Below, in pieces: positions 47,351 through 56,018 of a DNA stretch of 64,000 bases (position 1 is its first letter; each line of letters begins with the position of its first letter). The notes under the pieces are model-generated. The model saw nothing but the letters and a program-made list of their open reading frames with translations, was not told the origin of the DNA and did not search any database. The translations under genes were made by a program, and so were the position numbers. The DNA lies in assembly GCF_014698475.1 (NCBI RefSeq), contig NZ_JACJTB010000014.1:62001-126000 (forward strand), read 5' to 3'. The DNA comes from Nostoc spongiaeforme FACHB-130 (lineage in GTDB: Bacteria; Cyanobacteriota; Cyanobacteriia; Cyanobacteriales; Nostocaceae).

Positions 47351-48070
47351 ATGTCTAAAAAACCGTCTCTTAGTTTTCCATTCAACAACAGTCCCCACTC
47401 AGATAAATGGCAGGAAAGAACTAACCAAGTAGCTTATCGCTTCAACCGCCAATATCAAAATCAAACTTTTGAACTACCACCAGAGGTACAAGCTTTGCCA
47501 ATATATCAAGAATGGCAAGCAGGTATTTTAGCAGGGAGGGCTGTTTCTTCGTTTTGGGAAATTGCTCAACCCCAGAAAAATCAACATTGTTTAGATATTG
47601 GTTGCGGTGTCAGTTTTTTGATTTATCCTTGGCGTGATTGGCAAGCATTTTTCTATGGTCAAGAAATTAGTAGCATCGCGCGAGATACACTTAATTCTCG
47701 CGGTTCTCAGCTAAACTCCAAACTATTCAAAGGTGTAGAGTTGGGTGGAGCGCACCGTTTAAATTATGCCTTAAATCAATTTGATTTAGCGATCGCTACG
47801 GGATTTAGTTGCTATTATCCCCTGGAATACTGGAATATTGTTTTAGGAGAAGTCCAACGAGTTTTAAAATCTGGGGGACATTTTGTCTTTGATGTCCTCA
47901 ACCCCCAACAACCTCTAGCAGAAGACTGGGCGGTATTAGAAACTTATTTAGGTGCAGAAGTATTTTTAGAACCTCTAGCTGAGTGGGAAAAAATCATCAA
48001 AGCCGCCGGTGGTAAACTAGTTGCACAGCAATCAGGCGAATTATTTGAATTATATAAAGTCAAGTTTTAA
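47351..48070 (+). CDS. SAM-dependent methyltransferase
   Basis: 239 residues. CLDIGCGVSFLIYPW is the class I SAM-binding motif I, FDLAIATGFSCYYPLEY and VLKSGGHFVFDVLNP are motifs II-III. A DUF1698/ubiquinone-type small-molecule methyltransferase is possible, but the substrate is not evident. The DNA between 47124 and 47350 holds GC-rich GGGGGCAGGGTGCAAG-type repeats and no gene. Confidence 0.88.
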   Translation: MSKKPSLSFPFNNSPHSDKWQERTNQVAYRFNRQYQNQTFELPPEVQALPIYQEWQAGILAGRAVSSFWEIAQPQKNQHCLDIGCGVSFLIYPWRDWQAFFYGQEISSIARDTLNSRGSQLNSKLFKGVELGGAHRLNYALNQFDLAIATGFSCYYPLEYWNIVLGEVQRVLKSGGHFVFDVLNPQQPLAEDWAVLETYLGAEVFLEPLAEWEKIIKAAGGKLVAQQSGELFELYKVKF

Positions 48071-48148
48071 AGTGCTGAGTGGGGGTAGAGACAAGGTAGA
48101 AATCTTGCTTCCTTGTCCCCCTTGTCTCCCTTGTCTCCTCATCCCCTC

Positions 48149-48799
48149 TTACAACTTCCAGCTTACCAACTTAGCATACACATAAGCGATCGCTTCACTA
48201 ATAACTACCCGCACACCTTCGCTAGAACTCCACCATTTTTGCGGATCATAGTTTTTAGTTTTAGCCGAGATAATTCCGACTTGAATTTTGGGAGCAAATA
48301 TATTTCTAAATATCAACCAACTTCTTCGCCCATGAGCATCAATTGTCAACAAATTAATTGACTCAATTGGTAAATTTTTCTCCGATATATATTGCAATAA
48401 TGCCGCAGCAGAAGCATTAGTTCTATCTTTAGCCGCACTCGGCGTAGGTACAATAATCAATTTATCTGGCGGAACACCCAACTTAGCCAATGTCAAAGCT
48501 GCAATTTCGGCAAAATTCTGATATTCCGCCAGATAAAATCCTTGTTCTACTTTTGAGCCAATAGTAATAATTTGGCGATAGGAACCACTTTTAAATTCTC
48601 CGGCTGCTTGTTCTAAAGCATAATCACATATCCAGCCATCAATAACGAGTGTATCTGCTGATTTAATGGGAGCAGTTACGGCGAGAAATGAGTGTAAATT
48701 CCGAATTATAAAGAATAGATTACTAGCTAAAACAGCCAGACATAACGCCCACCCCTGCGCCGTAAGAGTCCAAATTTCTTGACGTTTGATTAACCACAT
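48149..48799 (-). CDS. YdcF/DUF218-like membrane protein
   Basis: 216 residues. One N-terminal helix (GWALCLAVLASNLFFIIRN) precedes a soluble domain with ADTLVIDGWICDYALEQA, LIIVPTPSAAKDRTNASA and SINLLTIDAHGRRSWLIF, reminiscent of DUF218 (YdcF) proteins. Its ATG overlaps the stop of the upstream gene by one base (TAATG). It probably sits in the membrane; function unknown. Confidence 0.75.
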   Translation of the reverse strand: MWLIKRQEIWTLTAQGWALCLAVLASNLFFIIRNLHSFLAVTAPIKSADTLVIDGWICDYALEQAAGEFKSGSYRQIITIGSKVEQGFYLAEYQNFAEIAALTLAKLGVPPDKLIIVPTPSAAKDRTNASAAALLQYISEKNLPIESINLLTIDAHGRRSWLIFRNIFAPKIQVGIISAKTKNYDPQKWWSSSEGVRVVISEAIAYVYAKLVSWKL

Positions 48800-49455
48800 T
48801 AAACCTTAGCTGAACGTTGGGCTTTTAAATAAGCAAATACAGATTTATCCCCAATATCGGCGGGAATTGCTTGCACAGTTTTCCGCAAAGCAAAAACTAA
48901 AAATAAAGTTGCCCAAATTCCTAACAAAATTTGTTCTACTTGAACTGGTAAAATTCCGACCAAATGTCCTAATAAAAGCAAGGGAACTGTGAAAGTTAAG
49001 ACTTTTGTTTCCAATCGATTAAAACAAAAAGCTTCTTTAAAATAAATGCCTGTTAAGGCTGCAAAAGTAAAACCCACACCTAAAATAGTTAATGGGTTTG
49101 TGTAGATAGTCACAGCAAAAGGTTGACTATCAAAATGAGCAAAAATAAACGCAGAAATACTCCCAATTAACCAAAAAATTTGTAAAACTCGGTGCAGCAA
49201 AACCATATAAATATGAATAGTCAACAAACTCACACCGAGAGCTAAACTAAAGCAGGTATATAAAGGGGTAATTGCTTGGATGGTAGTCGGGTTATTGTAG
49301 AACAATGCCAAAACAGTCCCCGCAGCAAAGCTGAGTGCCGCTACCATTAACGCAGTACGATAGATAATTACACCAGTGCGATCGCTTTGATCAATCGTAA
49401 ATTCGCCAAATTGCCCTTGATAAACTGGTGATGGTGATACAGTTTGCGTAGTCAT
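48799..49455 (-). CDS. DUF2301 multi-pass membrane protein
   Basis: 218 residues with about six hydrophobic segments: 31-50, 61-82, 88-104, 122-136, 150-166 and 173-188. The N-terminal QGQFGEFTIDQSDRTGVIIYRTALMVAALSF and the ending TVQAIPADIGDKSVFAYLKAQ are DUF2301 marks. It shares an overlapping junction with the YdcF-like gene, so they are one operon. Function unknown. Confidence 0.88.
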   Translation of the reverse strand: MTTQTVSPSPVYQGQFGEFTIDQSDRTGVIIYRTALMVAALSFAAGTVLALFYNNPTTIQAITPLYTCFSLALGVSLLTIHIYMVLLHRVLQIFWLIGSISAFIFAHFDSQPFAVTIYTNPLTILGVGFTFAALTGIYFKEAFCFNRLETKVLTFTVPLLLLGHLVGILPVQVEQILLGIWATLFLVFALRKTVQAIPADIGDKSVFAYLKAQRSAKV

Positions 49456-49496
49456 ATAACAATTGTGATAAGTTAGCAGTAATCTCAGTTTCTAGT

Positions 49497-50300
49497 CTAA
49501 TAATTAATCACCTCTAAAGTATCTTGGTAACTAATTTGCAACTGTGAATGTGCATTACCGCCATTGATAGCGATTTCTACCCAGCCGTGACTACCAACTA
49601 AGGCAACAGCTTCACCAACTTGGCAATTACTGTAAGTTTCACATCCTGGTATTGTCAACCCCGCAATCTGCACATACCAAGTTTTACCTTCCACGCAACT
49701 TTGATGAATATTGCTGATTAAATTGCCAAAGTGATCTATATATTGAATATGTCCCAACACACCACGGCTAGTTGTTTGACATTTGCCCATGCCTAGCTGT
49801 AACAAAGTTGTGGGATTGATTTCTTTTCCCAAATAGTTCAAGGGAACGCCACTAGCCAAATTAGCTCCCACGGGTGCAAAAATATCTCTACCATGAAAAG
49901 TGCGGCTAGGTTGGGGAGTTAACCAGTAGTCTGGGTTTGTCAGTTCTACGGCTGCGACTGCGGGAGTTTGACTGAGTACACCGCTAAATATGCCATTATC
50001 GGGGCCGACTAAAAACCCACCAGCAAATTCTACTGCGATCGCTCTCCGATTTCCACCTACCCCCGGATCTACCACTGCTATATGTACTGTCCCATCAGGA
50101 AAGTAGGGATAAGCATTCATCAAGCAAAATCTAGCAGCAACAATATTTTGTGGCGGAATTTGATGCGTTAAGTCGATAACCCTGATTTCTGGGTTTATTT
50201 GATCAATTATACCTTTCATCACCCCGACATAAACATCGCGATCGCCAAAATCGCTGAGTAATGTCAGGTGCGATCGGGTACTTATTGCCTTGTCCGCCAT
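49497..50300 (-). CDS. SAM hydroxide adenosyltransferase (DUF62)
   Basis: 267 residues. LLSDFGDRDVYVGVMKGII and HIAVVDPGVGGNRRAI match the SAM hydrolase/fluorinase family, with the conserved DHFGNLISN near the C-terminus. Most members split SAM to adenosine and methionine using water. The gene is transcribed away from the pirA-like gene and shares its 111-bp promoter interval, including an NtcA-type site. Confidence 0.9.
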   Translation of the reverse strand: MADKAISTRSHLTLLSDFGDRDVYVGVMKGIIDQINPEIRVIDLTHQIPPQNIVAARFCLMNAYPYFPDGTVHIAVVDPGVGGNRRAIAVEFAGGFLVGPDNGIFSGVLSQTPAVAAVELTNPDYWLTPQPSRTFHGRDIFAPVGANLASGVPLNYLGKEINPTTLLQLGMGKCQTTSRGVLGHIQYIDHFGNLISNIHQSCVEGKTWYVQIAGLTIPGCETYSNCQVGEAVALVGSHGWVEIAINGGNAHSQLQISYQDTLEVINY

Positions 50301-50339
50301 AAATTTACAATATTCACATATATTAAGATATTAATTTCT

Positions 50340-50370
50340 GTAGCAACAGCTACAAAACCTGTGCTATATT
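50340..50370 (+). promoter_or_regulatory. NtcA-type site overlapping a promoter
   Basis: GTA (50340-50342), 8 bp, TAC (50351-50353) is a perfect GTAN8TAC NtcA consensus. An extended -10, TGCTATATT, ends at 50370, so transcription would start near 50377 and the site would be centred about -30. That places NtcA over the -35 region, which fits repression. The opposite gene (SAM hydrolase) begins at 50300 on the other strand. Confidence 0.7.
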
Positions 50371-50411
50371 AGCAATACTAAACAGAAAAAAGCATAAAGA
50401 GGGAAATAACT

Positions 50412-50567
50412 ATGAATCAAAATAGACTACAGGCTATGAGACAAGCTAAAGAAGCTCACAGACAAAACCTGAGAAAAAGCTTGGAACACCGCTTAGAAGT
50501 AGCCAAAGCCCAAGGTAACGAAAAGCTAATTCATCAACTAGAAGCCGAAATGAGATATCTCGGCTAA
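50412..50567 (+). CDS. pirA: PirA-like small protein, 51 residues
   Basis: MNQNRLQAMRQAKEAHRQ...EHRLEVAKAQGNEKLIHQLEAEMRYLG, a helical 51-residue protein. It matches the length and pattern I recall for PirA, the cyanobacterial PII-interacting regulator of arginine synthesis, which binds PII and reduces its activation of N-acetylglutamate kinase. It is too short to appear in most ORF lists but has a promoter, an NtcA site, AGAGGGA ribosome site and a terminator. Next to it lie cyanophycinase and cyanophycin synthetase, which supports an arginine role. Confidence 0.65.
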   Translation: MNQNRLQAMRQAKEAHRQNLRKSLEHRLEVAKAQGNEKLIHQLEAEMRYLG

Positions 50568-50616
50568 GTCTGGGAAAACAAGAGTTGACTGTTTATAGTT
50601 TTGTTGTGTGGAAATC

Positions 50617-50636
50617 CCCGCTTCGGCGGGTTTTTT
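50617..50636 (+). terminator. Intrinsic terminator of pirA
   Basis: CCCGC (50617-50621), TTCG tetraloop, GCGGG (50626-50630), then TTTTTT. A short, very stable hairpin. Confidence 0.85.
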
Positions 50637-50748
50637 GTTGAGTAGTGATACTGTTGGCGAAATATTGTGTATTGCTTCAAAATCTATAAGCAAAATTAAG
50701 GGTTGAAATCAGGGTGTAGGTGTTCAAAACCCTTACACCCCTTTACTT

Positions 50749-51600
50749 CTATACCGCTACAGACTCATTCACCGCTTCACTAGCAACAACACCATTAGTC
50801 AAAATTGCTTGCCGCGTCTTTAAGTTAAATTTATAACCATGCGGCAAAATGTGTAGCTTCGCACCGCAAATTGCTAAAGGTTCATCACGGAGAATTTGAT
50901 CTGCGTTGTTATATGTGGAATCAGATTCATCCACAATTGTGACCGAACCTTCACCAATGATTTCGATTTGGTCATCAGTTATTGCGATCGCTGTATTCTC
51001 ATCAATGCCAAATCCTAACACCGCAGGTTCACGGACTAAAGCTGTAATTAATCTTCCTAAGCGTCCCCGTTGCAAGAAATGTTGGTCAATCACCACTCCT
51101 GGGAGAAAACCAAGACCAGGCCCCATTTCCACAATTTCCATCCGTGGTGTACTTTGAGAATCACCCTCAACAATCATTTTATCGGGCATCACAGCCGCAC
51201 CAGCACTAGTCCCGGCGATTACCGCACCTTCCGCATAACGTTTGTGAATCGCCGCATCAATTTCGGTATCCTTGAGAATGCTGGTAATTCTGGCTTGGTC
51301 TCCACCAGTAAAAAATATCCCAGTCGCTTTACTAATTGCTTCTAAAGCAGTCGAAGAAGAAGCATCTTCACGAGTTTCGGTATCAACAATCCGCACCTTT
51401 TCTGCACCTAAGCGTTCAAAAACTCGAATGTAATTTTCGCCCACCTCTCTAGGTAGTTCTGTGGCGGCTGTCATAATTATAATATTGGCTTTTGTACCCC
51501 CAGCCCGACGGACAAATTCTCGCAGAATCACGCAATCGCCTTCTTTATCTTCTGCGCCGCCAATAATTACCAACTGGCGTTTATGTGTAGCCTCTGTCAT
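50749..51600 (-). CDS. cphB: Cyanophycinase
   Basis: 283 residues. The S51 serine-protease nucleophile lies in AVIAGTSAGAAVMPDKM. The start QLVIIGGAEDKEGDC and the EAISKATGIFFTGGDQARI block are typical. It releases beta-aspartyl-arginine dipeptides from cyanophycin, the cyanobacterial nitrogen store. It faces away from the pirA gene and lies 1.1 kb from a cyanophycin synthetase on the other strand. Confidence 0.95.
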   Translation of the reverse strand: MTEATHKRQLVIIGGAEDKEGDCVILREFVRRAGGTKANIIIMTAATELPREVGENYIRVFERLGAEKVRIVDTETREDASSSTALEAISKATGIFFTGGDQARITSILKDTEIDAAIHKRYAEGAVIAGTSAGAAVMPDKMIVEGDSQSTPRMEIVEMGPGLGFLPGVVIDQHFLQRGRLGRLITALVREPAVLGFGIDENTAIAITDDQIEIIGEGSVTIVDESDSTYNNADQILRDEPLAICGAKLHILPHGYKFNLKTRQAILTNGVVASEAVNESVAV

Positions 51601-52132
51601 AATGCCTCCCGTATAACCGGATTAAGAATTAATTTAATTAATTTCAATAAAACATGACAATTACGACAATCCAATCAGTCCTTCGGTAGATTAATTTTTA
51701 ATAGGAGAAACTAAAATTTGTATAAATTTATGTATACCTAAATCTCATGAATAAGGAGGTGGACATAATTATCTAGAAGACGCATTTCGACTCCTTTCGA
51801 CTACGCTCAAGGCAAGTCCCTCAATGCTCATCATAAAAACTGCCACAGCACTAATACCAAATCGATATGAAGAAGCATATAATTAGCCTGCAAAGGCAGG
51901 CTTTGTTTGTATAGCCCCAGACTTCAGTCTGAGGGGTTTATATGCTATTATAGAATTTGTATAAGACCCAAAAAGATAGAAAAGCATAGTATTAATTGGT
52001 AATTTATTTAGCAGAATTACCAATTACTAATATATTAAGAATGTATAATATCACTCTTATCTAACAGGCTTTTGTGATTGCCCTGAAATGATAAATGTGG
52101 GGATTATTATCCACAAATATCCAGGGAAATTG
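51601..52132. other. Intergenic region with inverted and dispersed repeats
   Basis: 532 bp. GTATA (51720-51724) and TATAC (51733-51737) form an inverted repeat with 8 bp between. At 51783-51817 CGACTCCTTTCGACTACGCTCAAGG is a known type of dispersed repeat. The large dispersed repeat is at 51850-51945. No gene. Confidence 0.55.
51850..51945. repeat. Dispersed repeat, copy of 38765-38876 (inverted)
   Basis: ATACCAAATCGATATGAAGAAGCATATAATTAGCCTGC, then a palindrome GCCTGCAAAGGCAGGC and TTTGTTTGTATAGCCCCAGACTTCAGTCTGAGGGG. The other copy is in the 3' flank of the Ser/Thr kinase and carries an extra nested repeat. Confidence 0.65.
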
Positions 52133-52336
52133 CTACTGCGGACGAATTTTGTAAAGTAAGTTAACTAAAAATAAACGTGCTTGTTCCAGAGGTAAATGTC
52201 GTGGTTTACCCTGATAGACAATTTGGAATTCGTTGATATCTGGGCCATCACCATAGCCAGAAATCAGTTTTAAGTGAAAAGCTTCCTCGGCGAGTTGTCT
52301 AACTTCATCTCTGAGAGCAGCTTTTGTGCTATTCAT
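52133..52336 (-). CDS. Conserved small protein, 67 residues
   Basis: MNSTKAALRDEVRQLAEEAFHLKLISGYGDGPDINEFQIVY ... LPLEQARLFLVNLLYKIRPQ. The form is compact and helical at both ends. I recall such a protein near cyanophycin genes in Nostocales but cannot name a family. It lies between the two cyanophycin genes on the minus strand, preceded by GGAGACAGCC. Confidence 0.55.
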   Translation of the reverse strand: MNSTKAALRDEVRQLAEEAFHLKLISGYGDGPDINEFQIVYQGKPRHLPLEQARLFLVNLLYKIRPQ

Positions 52337-52655
52337 GTTTGGCTGTCTCCTCTAACCCTATTTTTCTACTTATAATATTTTTCTGAATCAAAAATCACCC
52401 TTCAAAGGTTATATTTTTATCTTGACCAATTGCGTGTAGAATCCTATGGATTTGAGTCAAACCCAGAGAAATTTATTTATGCCCTGAGATAGTTGAAAAT
52501 ACTTAATAAATCGATTTAGGGTGAAATTAACAAAGTTAAGAAGAAAGTTACAGATTGCCTAAGCTAATTTGAATCAATTTACAATAATTGATTGAGTCTA
52601 AGCAACCACAAATTAAAGTTGAAATTTCAGGGTGTTTAGCAAAGGTTGAGAATCA
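52337..52655. other. cphA2 upstream region
   Basis: 319 bp, AT-rich, between divergent genes. It holds imperfect direct repeats GATTGCCTAAGC and GATTGAGTCTAAGC (about 52553 and 52588), but no GTAN8TAC was found. The ribosome site is weak. Confidence 0.4.
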
Positions 52656-54566
52656 ATGATTCAAGAAAAAATCACCAATGTAGTCCGTGTGAATGCCAGA
52701 AGAACAGATGTGTTTGATGTTTTCAACTTCCAGCATTATGCCGGGCCGAACCCCTATTTAGATAGAGGCGCACTAGTATTTGATTTTGCGCTGACTGGGT
52801 ATAGAGAACCTTTGCCCATTGAAGACTATGTTAAAAAAATTAGCGATCGCTATCCCCTTCTAGGCAATCAAACTTATGAATCTTATGCTCATTTGTTTGC
52901 TCGCACCGCTTCAGAAGTGGGAAAGCTGGAAATGGATTTGCACCTGAGCCACTTCAATGTGAAGCCAGAGGACAAATTTACCCGCATTAGTATTCAATCA
53001 CTGCATCCCCGCACAACCAGAGCCGTAATTTATTGCGTTTGGGATTGGTTTGAAGCCATCAGCCAAGATGAAGATTTTCTGTTTGACGAGCAGCTAGTAA
53101 ATTTACAACGTAGATTCCGCGAGTCTGTTTATGGTGGCCCCACCGTTTACGCCTTGTTACGCACCGCCGATGAAAAAGGTATCCCCACCTTTTATCTTTG
53201 GGATGAAGGATTAATGCAATACGGCTGGGGAAAAAAACAAGTCCGGGGTGTCGCCACAACCTTTGACTGTGATAGCCATATAGATTCTGACTTCACCACC
53301 CGCAAAGACGACTGCAAAGACTTCTTAGGTAACTTAGGCTTCCCAGTTCCCCAAGGTGAAATCGTCGCTAGTGAAAAAGAAGCTTTGATAGTAGCTAGAG
53401 AAATTAGCTACCCCGTCGCCGTCAAACCAGTAGTTGGTCACAAAGGAATTGGTGTCACCGCAGCCGTACAAGACTCCTACGAGTTAGAATCAGCTTACGA
53501 TCGCGCCTTAACCGCCATTCCAGAAAATCAACCCACGCGGATAATTGTCGAAAAAAGCATTGCTGGGAAAGATTTTCGCTTGCTGTGTGTTAACGGTAAA
53601 TTTGTTGCAGCTACAGAACGCCGTCCCGCATCCGTCACTGGCGATGGTTACTCCACCATTCACGAATTAATTCGGCAAGAAAATCGCAAACCAGAACGTT
53701 TAGACTCACCAACCTCAGCAATGAGCAAAATTCAAATTGATGAGGCGATGGAACTATATTTGGAAGAACAGAGGTTGTCTTTAAAAAGTGTCCTCGAAAA
53801 AGGTAAAACTGTCTATCTGCGGAAAGTAGCTAATCTTTCGGCTGGTGGTGTGAGCATCAATGCTACCCACACAATTCATGACGATAATATTATCTTAGCG
53901 CAAGACATTGCCCAACATTTTCGCCTAACTTGTCTCGGTATTGATGTCATTACCGAAGACTTAGCCGAATCTTGGAAAAAAGGTAACTTTGCCATCTTAG
54001 AAATTAATGCTGCACCCGGTATTTTGATGCACCTTAACCCAGCCGTAGGTGAAAGTGTTGATGTTCCTTCTCGCATCCTCGAAACTTTTTTTGCATCGGG
54101 AATTGATGCCAGGATTCCTACTATTACCTTGAACAAAATCTCAGTTCAAGAACTACAAACCACAATTGACCATATTTTGTCACAACATCCTGAATGGACA
54201 ATAGGTGCTGTATGTCGGGAAGCTGTTTTTATTAATCGCTCCCAAAAAGTTCTGCGTCCAGATTACAACAGCAATATTCAAAGTTTACTGCGGAATCCCA
54301 AACTTGATTTGTTAATTGCAGAATATGAATCAGAAATTTTAGATACTGAAGGAATGTTTTATCAAGGCAGCAACATTGTGATCTTAGATAACCCCACTGA
54401 AACTGAAATGATGTTAGTGCGTGATTTGGTTGATGGTTCCACAGTGGTAATTAAAAAAGGCAATGATGTTTCGATTAAACGTAAGGGATTAATTGAAGAC
54501 TACACCTTGGGAGACAATGAACCATTTACCAGAGTTTACTTGAAAGAAATTAGCACCATTTTGTAA
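52656..54566 (+). CDS. cphA2: Short cyanophycin synthetase (CphA2 type)
   Basis: 636 residues, about 240 shorter than CphA1. The N-terminal domain (1-200) and the ATP-grasp domain (about 215-470: AVKPVVGHKGIGVT, IIVEKSIAGKDFRLL, AILEINAAPGILMHLNP) are present. The C-terminal Mur-ligase part is reduced and has no GTNGKTT ATP loop, as described for CphA2 of Anabaena variabilis, which polymerises beta-aspartyl-arginine dipeptides. That reaction would recycle the product of the adjacent cyanophycinase. The start ATG 52656 has a weak ribosome site. Confidence 0.9.
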   Translation: MIQEKITNVVRVNARRTDVFDVFNFQHYAGPNPYLDRGALVFDFALTGYREPLPIEDYVKKISDRYPLLGNQTYESYAHLFARTASEVGKLEMDLHLSHFNVKPEDKFTRISIQSLHPRTTRAVIYCVWDWFEAISQDEDFLFDEQLVNLQRRFRESVYGGPTVYALLRTADEKGIPTFYLWDEGLMQYGWGKKQVRGVATTFDCDSHIDSDFTTRKDDCKDFLGNLGFPVPQGEIVASEKEALIVAREISYPVAVKPVVGHKGIGVTAAVQDSYELESAYDRALTAIPENQPTRIIVEKSIAGKDFRLLCVNGKFVAATERRPASVTGDGYSTIHELIRQENRKPERLDSPTSAMSKIQIDEAMELYLEEQRLSLKSVLEKGKTVYLRKVANLSAGGVSINATHTIHDDNIILAQDIAQHFRLTCLGIDVITEDLAESWKKGNFAILEINAAPGILMHLNPAVGESVDVPSRILETFFASGIDARIPTITLNKISVQELQTTIDHILSQHPEWTIGAVCREAVFINRSQKVLRPDYNSNIQSLLRNPKLDLLIAEYESEILDTEGMFYQGSNIVILDNPTETEMMLVRDLVDGSTVVIKKGNDVSIKRKGLIEDYTLGDNEPFTRVYLKEISTIL

Positions 54567-54584
54567 GTTGAAACCATCTTGAGT

Positions 54585-54627
54585 TTGCATAACCAGGGTA
54601 GGCATCTTGCCCGCCCTGATTATGCAA
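54585..54627 (+). terminator. Hairpin after cphA2
   Basis: TTGCATAA (54585-54592) pairs with TTATGCAA (54620-54627), enclosing an imperfect GGGTAGGC/GCCCGCCC stem. It is followed by TTTAAATAAA and starts 18 bp after the gene. The GCATCTTGCCCGCCC part is a common dispersed repeat. Confidence 0.55.
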
Positions 54628-54729
54628 TTTAAATAAAGCACTCGAAGTATAGGTGAGGACATTTAAAAATCACGAATGCCATACATAATCAGACTTTTAC
54701 CTCCTGCCTCCTGCTATATATGACACCTA

Positions 54730-55773
54730 CTACCTCAATCTGGCGTGGGCTGCCAAAATAATTCTTTCTGTTTCTTCCCAACCAATACATTTATCGGTTA
54801 CAGAAACACCATATTTTAATTCTTCTGGTTTGCAATTTAATGGTTGATTGCCTTCATATAAATGTGATTCCAACATCATTCCCACAATAGATGTATTACC
54901 ATCAACAATTTGCTGAATCACGTCTTCAAATACCTGAGATTGTAATCTGTAGTCTTTATTAGTATTGCCATGACTACAGTCAATCACAATTCTCGGTGGT
55001 AAATTAGAATCTTTTAAATTTTGTTCTACTAATTTGACATTAGCAGCATCGTAATTGGGCTGATTTCCACCCCTTAAAATCACATGACCGTAAGGATTAC
55101 CTCTAGTTTGAAAGACACTAACTTGTCCTTTATGATTAATCCCTAAAAAGTTATGGGGACTTTTCGCTGAATGTAAGGCATTTAAAGCCACTTGAATGTT
55201 ACCATCCGTACCATTTTTAAAACCTACAGGCATAGAAAGTCCGCTAGACATTTCCCGGTGCGTTTGCGATTCTGTGGTTCTCGCCCCAATAGCAGACCAG
55301 GTAATTAACTCACTAATATATTGGGGGATGATTGGGTCTAAGGCTTCAGTACCGGCAGGTAATTCTAATTCAGTAATTTTTAATAGCAAGCTTCTGGCGG
55401 TTAATAAACCTTTTTCGACATGGAAAGAATCATCCATATCAGGATCATTAATCAAACCTTTCCAGCCTACTGTTGTTCGCGGCTTTTCAAAGTAAACTCT
55501 CATAATTAACAAGAGTTTATCTTTGACTTGATCTGCTAAAACTTTCAATTTTTCGGCATACTCTATCGCTGCTTTGGTATCATGGATAGAACATGGCCCA
55601 ACTACAATAAATTTTCTACTATCTTGAAAATCTAAAATATTTTCTAGTTCTTGTCTATATTTTAATACTGTATGTTCTGCCGATTTCGTAATTGGCAATC
55701 TTGTCTTAACGTCGTGAGGCGTTAATAAGATATGGGAACTTTTAATGTTAGTGTTAGATAATTTGTTGTGCAT
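54730..55773 (-). CDS. 3-deoxy-7-phosphoheptulonate synthase, class I
   Basis: 347 residues. FIVVGPCSIHD, MRVYFEKPRTTVGWKGLINDP, AGTEALDPI, SHREMSSGLSMPVGFKNGTDG-like SQTHREMSSGLSMPVGFKNGT and IVIDCSHGNTNKDY are the AroG/AroF-type class I DAHP synthase blocks. It joins erythrose-4-phosphate and phosphoenolpyruvate, the first shikimate step. Single gene, minus strand. Start ATG 55773. Confidence 0.95.
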   Translation of the reverse strand: MHNKLSNTNIKSSHILLTPHDVKTRLPITKSAEHTVLKYRQELENILDFQDSRKFIVVGPCSIHDTKAAIEYAEKLKVLADQVKDKLLLIMRVYFEKPRTTVGWKGLINDPDMDDSFHVEKGLLTARSLLLKITELELPAGTEALDPIIPQYISELITWSAIGARTTESQTHREMSSGLSMPVGFKNGTDGNIQVALNALHSAKSPHNFLGINHKGQVSVFQTRGNPYGHVILRGGNQPNYDAANVKLVEQNLKDSNLPPRIVIDCSHGNTNKDYRLQSQVFEDVIQQIVDGNTSIVGMMLESHLYEGNQPLNCKPEELKYGVSVTDKCIGWEETERIILAAHARLR

Positions 55774-55924
55774 GGAGACGATCTGGAGATTTGAATGCTC
55801 TCGTTACTTGAGAGAAAAGTAATATACACATTTTAGGTCAAAAGCACAACAATCTCTGACTTAATTTTTATTTAAACAGACTTTATTCCTGAGTCTATTG
55901 ATAGTTTAACTGTAATTGGTAACA

Positions 55925-55956
55925 GGGAGAATTGGGGCGATCGCCCCAATTCTCCC
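55925..55956. repeat. Perfect 32-bp palindrome centred on HIP1
   Basis: GGGAGAATTGGGGCGA (55925-55940) and its exact complement TCGCCCCAATTCTCCC (55941-55956). The centre is GCGATCGC. It is about 150 bp upstream of the DAHP synthase start and next to the terminator of the GH13 gene. Confidence 0.9.
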
Positions 55957-55963
55957 CATTAAT

Positions 55964-55990
55964 AAAAAAGGGGCAAATATCGCCCCCTTT
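55964..55990 (-). terminator. Intrinsic terminator of the GH13 gene
   Basis: On the minus strand AAGGGGGC, a 7-nt loop, GCCCCTT (complement of 55968-55974) and a run of T. It lies about 30 bp past the stop of the GH13 gene. Confidence 0.8.
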
Positions 55991-56018
55991 ACGCCTAACT
56001 CAATGTCAGAGAATCTTG

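Noticed and set aside
51720-51737. NtcA site upstream of cyanophycinase
   Set aside because: The inverted repeat is GTATA-N8-TATAC, so the inner GTA and TAC are 12 bp apart, not 8.
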